Origin: Paracidovorax anthurii
Lineage (GTDB): Bacteria > Pseudomonadota > Gammaproteobacteria > Burkholderiales > Burkholderiaceae_C
Assembly: GCF_003269065.1 (NCBI RefSeq)
Contig: NZ_QLTA01000046.1
Coordinates: 1 to 41,536, forward strand
Length of the DNA: 41,536 nucleotides
Reading direction: 5' to 3'
Below, one piece after another: positions 38,247 through 41,536 of the stretch. The stretch's first letter is position 1. Every line of letters starts with the position of its first letter. A program made the position numbers and the translations under genes. Below the pieces are notes generated by a model, which ran no database searches, was not told the DNA's origin, and saw only the letters and a list, made by a program, of their open reading frames with translations.

Positions 38247-39110
38247 ATGGTGCAGGAGCACCGCTTAAGCGAACGCCGCGCCTGCCGCCTCGTGGGGCTA
38301 AGCCGCGATGCCTATCGCCACCCGCCCGTGGCGACCTCGGAGAACCAATTGCTCAGTGAACGCATCAAGGCCGTCGCTCTGGTGCGCCGGCGCTTTGGGT
38401 ATCGGCGCGTGCACGATGTGCTGCGTACCGACTTTCCCGGCGTCAACCACAAGCGGGTCTATCGCCTCTACAAGGCGGCCGACCTGGCCGTGCGCAAACG
38501 CAAGAAGGCCAAGCGGCCCCTGGGTCAGCGAACGCTGCTGGTGGCGGCCAGCACCGTCAACGCCGTCTGGAGCATGGACTTCGTCAGCGACAGCCTGTGC
38601 AACGCGCGGCGCATCAAGTGTCTGGCGGTGGCCAACGACTTCAGCCATGAGTGCGTGCAGATGGCCGTGGATTTCGGCATCGGTGGCCAGTACGTCACGT
38701 GGCTTTTGGATGAGGCTGCGCAGTTCCGCGGATATCCCAAGGCGGTGCGCACGGACAACGGACCGGAGTTCACCAGCCGGGCTTTTCTGGGCTGGTGCGA
38801 GCGCAACGAGATCCAGCACATCCTGATCGAGCCGGGCCGACCGATGCACAACGGCTACATCGAGAGCTTCAACGGCAAGTTCAGGGACGAGTGCTTGAAC
38901 GAGCACTGGTTCGAGACGCTGGCGCAGGCCCGGGAGGTGATCCGGGCCTGGGCGCAGGACTACAACGAGGTGCGATCGCATTCGAGTATCGGCCGCATGC
39001 CACCAAGGCATTTCGCGCGCCTGCATCGCCAGCAAGCCGGCAATGCAGGTTCATCTGAAACACCCACCCAAAACACCACTATCCTGCAACCCCGGACTGT
39101 CTCCGAATGA
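38247..39110 (+). CDS. IS3-family transposase OrfB (DDE integrase)
   Basis: The 287-residue catalytic half shows the retroviral-type integrase core. An HTH_21 segment (SERIKAVALVRRRFGYRRVHDVLR) is followed by the three acidic residues: D in VWSMDFVSD, D in RTDNGPEFTS and E in GYIESFNGKFRDECLNEHWFE. The C terminus QDYNEVRSHSSIGRMPPRHFARL is typical. The open frame extends upstream of ATG 38247 into the orfA end, consistent with a frameshift fusion. The stop is next to the right terminal repeat. Confidence 0.9.
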   Translation: MVQEHRLSERRACRLVGLSRDAYRHPPVATSENQLLSERIKAVALVRRRFGYRRVHDVLRTDFPGVNHKRVYRLYKAADLAVRKRKKAKRPLGQRTLLVAASTVNAVWSMDFVSDSLCNARRIKCLAVANDFSHECVQMAVDFGIGGQYVTWLLDEAAQFRGYPKAVRTDNGPEFTSRAFLGWCERNEIQHILIEPGRPMHNGYIESFNGKFRDECLNEHWFETLAQAREVIRAWAQDYNEVRSHSSIGRMPPRHFARLHRQQAGNAGSSETPTQNTTILQPRTVSE

Positions 39111-39136
39111 TTGGTATGGCGGATGGGGGCAGGTCA
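39111..39136 (-). repeat. Right terminal inverted repeat of the intact IS3-family element
   Basis: Read on the minus strand it begins TGACCTGCCCCCATCCGCC and matches the left end at 22 of 26 positions. It follows the orfB stop immediately. Confidence 0.85.
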
Positions 39137-39663
39137 TCAGTGCGCATCGAACGGCTCACCCGCCAGCCCACGATGCGACGGGCGAACACGTCGATGACAA
39201 AGGCCACGTACAGCCAGCCCTGCCTGGTGGAGACGTAAGTGAAGTCGCTGACCCATAGTTGGTTTGGCCGCTCGGCACGGTACTGCCGATTGACCCGGTC
39301 CAGCGGGCATGGGGCCTTGGCATCGCCGATGGTGGTTCGCACGACCTTGCCTCGCATCACACCACGCAGCCCCATGCGGCGCATCAGCCGCTCGACCGTG
39401 CAACGGGCCACGATGACGCCTTCGCGCGCCAGTTGTCGCCACACCTTGTAGGCACCGTAGACCTGTATGTTGGCCTGCCAGACGCGTTGAATCTGCGGCA
39501 TCAGCAGCTCGTCGCGTTTGGCTCGGGCGCAGCGCCTGTGGGGCTCGCGCAGCAGTGCCGCATGCCGTCGATACGCTGACGGGGCGACCTGCAACACCTT
39601 GCAGAGCGGCTCGACCCCGAAGGCATTGCGATGCTGGTCGATGAAGGCCTTAACGACTTCAGG
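39137..39663 (-). pseudogene. IS3 orfB, C-terminal part lost
   Basis: The frame reads [39 protein letters not shown], then HTH_21 (QVYGAYKVWRQLAREGVIVARCTVERLMRRMGLRG) and the first DDE aspartate in NQLWVSDFTYVSTRQGWLYVAFVIDVFARRIVGW. It ends at SMRTD at the border of the intact IS. The second aspartate and the glutamate are missing, so it cannot be catalytic. The frame overlaps the orfA end, consistent with frameshift expression originally. Confidence 0.8.
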
Positions 39664-39925
39664 CGGCGGTCGAGCTCCGCCTGGGCGAAAAACGCTCTGG
39701 CCAGCTTCAATATCGCGTTGGCCCGGCGCAGCTCCTTGACCTCACGCTCGAGCTCCCTCATCCGCTGCGCCTCGTTGGTCGTGACGCCGACGCGCGCGCC
39801 GGCATCAACTTCGGCGCGATGGACTCGATGGCAGCCCAAAGCGATGGGTACTCCCCGCGCTGCTCTTGCACCATCCTTACCGCGCGCTCGCGAACCTCAG
39901 GCGAGAACTTGTTCGACTTGCTCAT
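39640..39925 (-). pseudogene. IS3 orfA with an internal microhomology deletion
   Basis: From ATG 39925 the frame gives [20 protein letters not shown]...[15 protein letters not shown] and then turns out of frame at GCGCCGAAG (about 39804-39812). The proper frame resumes as [53 protein letters not shown]. In relatives about 15 residues (IGC...LNEWVKR) lie between. The same nine bases GCGCCGAAG can encode both APK and RAEV in the two frames, so the loss most likely came from recombination between two short direct copies. The 3' end is approximate. Confidence 0.7.
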
Positions 39926-39975
39926 GGCTCAACCCTCTCAGAGTGTTGAGCCTCCGCGAAAGCCGGGGCGGTTCA

Positions 39976-40676
39976 TTCAGGTGGCCACCGAGCGTAACCT
40001 CACGCTGGAGCGGCTGAGGTCGCTGCAGCGCCAGCTCTTCGCCGCCAAGAGCAAGGCCCGCGGCACCGATCAGAAGGACCTGTTCCTCAACGAAGCCGAA
40101 GCACTCGCGCCCACGGATCAGACCCCGCCGGCCGAGACCGGCGATGAAGACTCGACACTGGTCGCCGACCACCAGCGCAAGAGGCGCGGGAGCAAGCCGC
40201 TGGACCCCGCTGCCGCGTTAGATCGTGCGCCACGAGCTGCCCGAGGCGGAACGCATGTGCGCCCATGATGACCATGCGCTGGTGGAGATCGGGGCCGAGG
40301 TCAGCGAGCAGATCGACGTCATCCCTGAGCAGGTGCGTGTGCTGCAGCACCACCGCATCAAGGACGCCTGCCCCTGCTGCGACCAGAGCCTGAAGGTCGT
40401 GGCACGCATCATCCCGCGCGGGCTGCTCACCGAGGCCGCCCAGGCCTGGGTCATCACCGGCAAGTACCAACTCGGCATGCCGCTGTACCGCATGGCCGCG
40501 CTGCTGCGCCGCTTCGATGGCGACTCCATCGTGAGTAACACGCTGGCCTCTGGCGTTATACGTATTGGCAAAGCGATGCAACCCGTGATCAATCATCTGC
40601 TCGACTCGGACCTGATCTACGGCGATGAGACCACGGTCCAGGTACTGAAGGAGCCTGGAAGGAAAGCGCGGACTAA
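39976..40676 (+). pseudogene. IS66-family transposase (TnpC) fragment
   Basis: TnpC is the large transposase of IS66 elements. The fragment reads VATERNLTLERLRSLQRQLFAAKSKARGTDQKDLFLNEAEALAP...KRRGSKPLDP, then changes frame near 40209 and has TAG at 40219-40221. It goes on as IVRHELPEAERMCAHDDHALVEIGAEVSEQIDVIP with a zinc-finger motif CPCC and the signature YGDETTVQVLKEPG. Both ends are cut: the N terminus by the reversed IS3 copy and the C-terminal catalytic half by the IS5 element at about 40677. An upstream ATG (39924) inside the IS3 end makes a chimeric open frame that is not a real gene. Confidence 0.85.
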
Positions 40677-41220
40677 GAACGTGTTCAAGGTCTTCTAAGC
40701 AAGAGCCCCAAGAAGGCCAGATGAACGAACTGCAAGCTGGTGTTGAGCGGGCGCTCGCAGTTCTTCCACAGCCGCCGGTTCTTGTCCAGCCAAGCAAAGC
40801 TGCGCTCGACGATCCAGCGCTTGGGCCTGATCTTGAAGGTATGCCGCTCGCTTCTCCTGGCAGTCTGCACCGTCGCGTGTCCGCCCAGGCTCTCCTGCAT
40901 CCCCTGCGCGAAGGGCTGGCCCACGTAGCCGCTGTCGCACAGCAGGCTTTGCACACGCTGCAGCCTGGGCTTGCAGCGCTTGAGAGCGCCTCCAATGCCC
41001 CTTTGCGCTCCGCCACCTCGGCCGTGGTCACTGCCACCGCGTGCGGCAATCCCTGGGTGTCCACCGCAATGTGGCGCTTGATGCCAGAGACCGTCTTGCC
41101 TGCGTCATAGCCCTTCAAGGCCGCTGGGTGCGTTTTCTTCACGCTCTGCGCGTCGATGATCAAGAACGCGCTGCAGGCGTTGCGCCCCAGTCTCTCGCGG
41201 GCCGCGCCAACCTGATTTTT
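40677..41220 (-). mobile_element. IS5-family element, right half, reverse orientation
   Basis: The right terminal repeat reads GAACGTGTTCAAGGTCTTC at 40677, which matches the left end of the neighbouring copy (GAGCGTGTTTACGATCTCC at 41225) at most positions. It contains the C-terminal part of the transposase only; at about 41216-41220, in the T-run of its own frameshift site, it gives way to a second copy of the same element in the opposite direction. CTAA (40673-40676) just outside fits the CTAR-like targets of this IS5 subgroup. Confidence 0.75.
40685..41216 (-). pseudogene. IS5-family transposase C-terminal half, frameshifted
   Basis: On the minus strand the frame begins KNQVGAARERLGRNACSAFLIIDAQSVKKTHPAALKGYDAGKTVSGIKRHIAVDTQGLPHAVAVTTAEVAERKGALEAL, the DDE domain with the first catalytic D in IIDAQSVK. 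An extra TC (40982-40986 reads GAGAG on the plus strand) shifts the frame. It resumes as KRCKPRLQRVQSLLCDSGYVGQPFAQGMQESL to IRPKRWIVERSFAWLDKNRRLWKNCERPLNTSLQFVHLAFLGLLLRRP. The catalytic glutamate (VERSFAW) is in the second frame. The N-terminal half is missing here. Confidence 0.8.
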
Positions 41221-41221
41221 C

Positions 41222-41536
41222 TTAGAGCGTGTTTACGATCTCCCCCGACAATCCTGGGGTGAAAAGAAAGCCATACCCAAGCGACATCAGTAGAGAGAAG
41301 TTTGCCGAGATCGAGCCGCTGCTGCGCAGCGTTCGGCGCAGCACCAAACCGATCAAGCTGGACCTGTACGAAGTGTTCTGTGCAGTGCTGTACCTGCTTC
41401 GCACGGGTTGTCAGTGGCGCTATCTGCCGCCGCAGTTCCCCAAGTGGCACAACGTCTATGCGTACTGGCGCAAGTGGAGCGAGCCTGACCAGCACGGAGT
41501 GAGCGTGCTGGAGCAGGCTTTAAAAAAATCAGGTTG
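41222..41536 (+). mobile_element. IS5-family element, second copy, runs off the right edge
   Basis: The left terminal repeat begins near 41225 (GAGCGTGTTTACGATCTCC), after CTTA, a usual target motif. The transposase start follows after about 20 bases. The copy is head-to-head with the reverse IS5 half and begins inside that copy's frameshift site. The window stops at the matching point of this copy (AAAAAAATCAGGTTG), so nothing can be said about its right end. Confidence 0.75.
41259..41536 (+). CDS. IS5-family transposase N-terminal part (OrfA), partial
   Basis: From GTG 41259 the frame reads (V)KRKPYPSDISREKFAEIEPLLRSVRRSTKPIKLDLYEVFCAVLYLLRTGCQWRYLPPQFPKWHNVYAYWRKWSEPDQHGVSVLEQALKKSG, the DUF4096 domain that opens IS5-family transposases. 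The frame runs into seven A (41522-41528). In the reverse copy the frame used after the A-run is KNQVGAARERLG, which is a different frame. Expression of the full protein therefore needs slippage or frameshifting at this A7. No lesions are seen in this part. Confidence 0.85.
   Translation, partial: MKRKPYPSDISREKFAEIEPLLRSVRRSTKPIKLDLYEVFCAVLYLLRTGCQWRYLPPQFPKWHNVYAYWRKWSEPDQHGVSVLEQALKKSG

Larger units (their letters stand above)
37881..39136 (+). mobile_element. Intact IS3-family insertion sequence, about 1256 bp
   Basis: Terminal repeats bound this element: the left end TGACCTGCCCCCTCCCGCCG and the reverse complement of the right end, TGACCTGCCCCCATCCGCCA, match at 22 of the first 26 positions. 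It carries complete orfA and orfB with no lesion that I can find, so it may be active. Flanks are unrelated to each other: plus-strand IS3 copy 1 on the left, minus-strand copy 3 on the right. No target duplication is visible. Directly outside, CTGA (37877-37880) and TCAG (39137-39140) also complement each other. Confidence 0.85.
39137..39975 (-). mobile_element. IS3-family element, truncated copy in reverse orientation
   Basis: A second type of IS3 element lies on the minus strand. Its left end is placed at 39975, where the minus strand reads TGAACCGCCCCGGCTTTCGC, an end form I recognise from IS3-family elements. orfA follows, then the first part of orfB, which stops at SRSMRTD exactly where the intact IS3 element begins. 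Its DNA type differs from the plus-strand copies. The high-coordinate end abuts an IS66 fragment, into which it probably inserted. It is inactive: orfA has an internal deletion and orfB lacks its C terminus. Confidence 0.75.

Noticed and set aside
37881-39975. Composite transposon formed by the IS3 copies
   Set aside because: The copies are of different types, two are truncated, and no passenger gene lies between them.

Overview
The window reads as a chromosomal segment of a high-GC betaproteobacterium, most like a member of the Comamonadaceae (Acidovorax-type). This rests on the protein sequences, on the gene order, and on a hairpin type I recall from that family (13145-13165). No 16S or other decisive marker is present, so the genus is an inference.

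Layout. Positions 1-166 are the right-hand end of an IS4-family element. Then come, on the minus strand, rpoD (300-2654), dnaG (2910-4892) and an AraC-type regulator (4946-5989). Divergent from the regulator is an 811-residue multidomain protein of unknown function (6318-8753; helical region, DUF1566-like fold, two Ig-like domains), followed by a large interrupted palindrome and a GA-rich tandem repeat. Next are a stand-alone EAL phosphodiesterase (9086-9862), a frameshifted orphan TRAP solute-binding protein gene (9887-10860), a lipoprotein gamma-glutamyltransferase (11124-12956), a Tat-exported PhoD phosphatase (13184-14767), a GGDEF diguanylate cyclase just upstream of it (14799-16349) and a quinone oxidoreductase (16446-17420).

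From 17562 to 36774 everything is on the plus strand and is conserved housekeeping, tightly packed with many 1-8 nt overlaps: surE-pcm-nlpD-rluD, scpB-rluB, ndk, rlmN-pilW-rodZ-ispG, hisS, yfgM-bamB-der, then hfq-hflX-hflK-hflC. These serve stationary-phase repair, envelope building (NlpD, PilW, RodZ, BamB, YfgM), isoprenoid precursor synthesis, ribosome maturation (Der, HflX, RluB, RluD, RlmN), RNA regulation (Hfq) and membrane protease control (HflKC). rpoS, which follows nlpD in many proteobacteria, is absent from that place. Base composition falls along this stretch: one hand-counted line is 48/60 GC in surE and one is 27/60 in hflC.

From about 36815 to the end is an insertion-sequence graveyard: a truncated, mutated IS3-family copy; one apparently intact IS3-family element (37881-39136); a second truncated IS3 copy in opposite orientation; an IS66 fragment; the C-terminal half of an IS5-family transposase on the minus strand; and, head-to-head with it, the start of another copy of the same IS5 element running off the window. 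Both window ends lie inside IS elements, which is how repeat-bounded draft contigs look. The strongest candidates for something undescribed are the 811-residue protein with the structured repeat behind it, and the rearrangement history of the IS island. I saw no CRISPR array, tRNA, rRNA or classical defence system.
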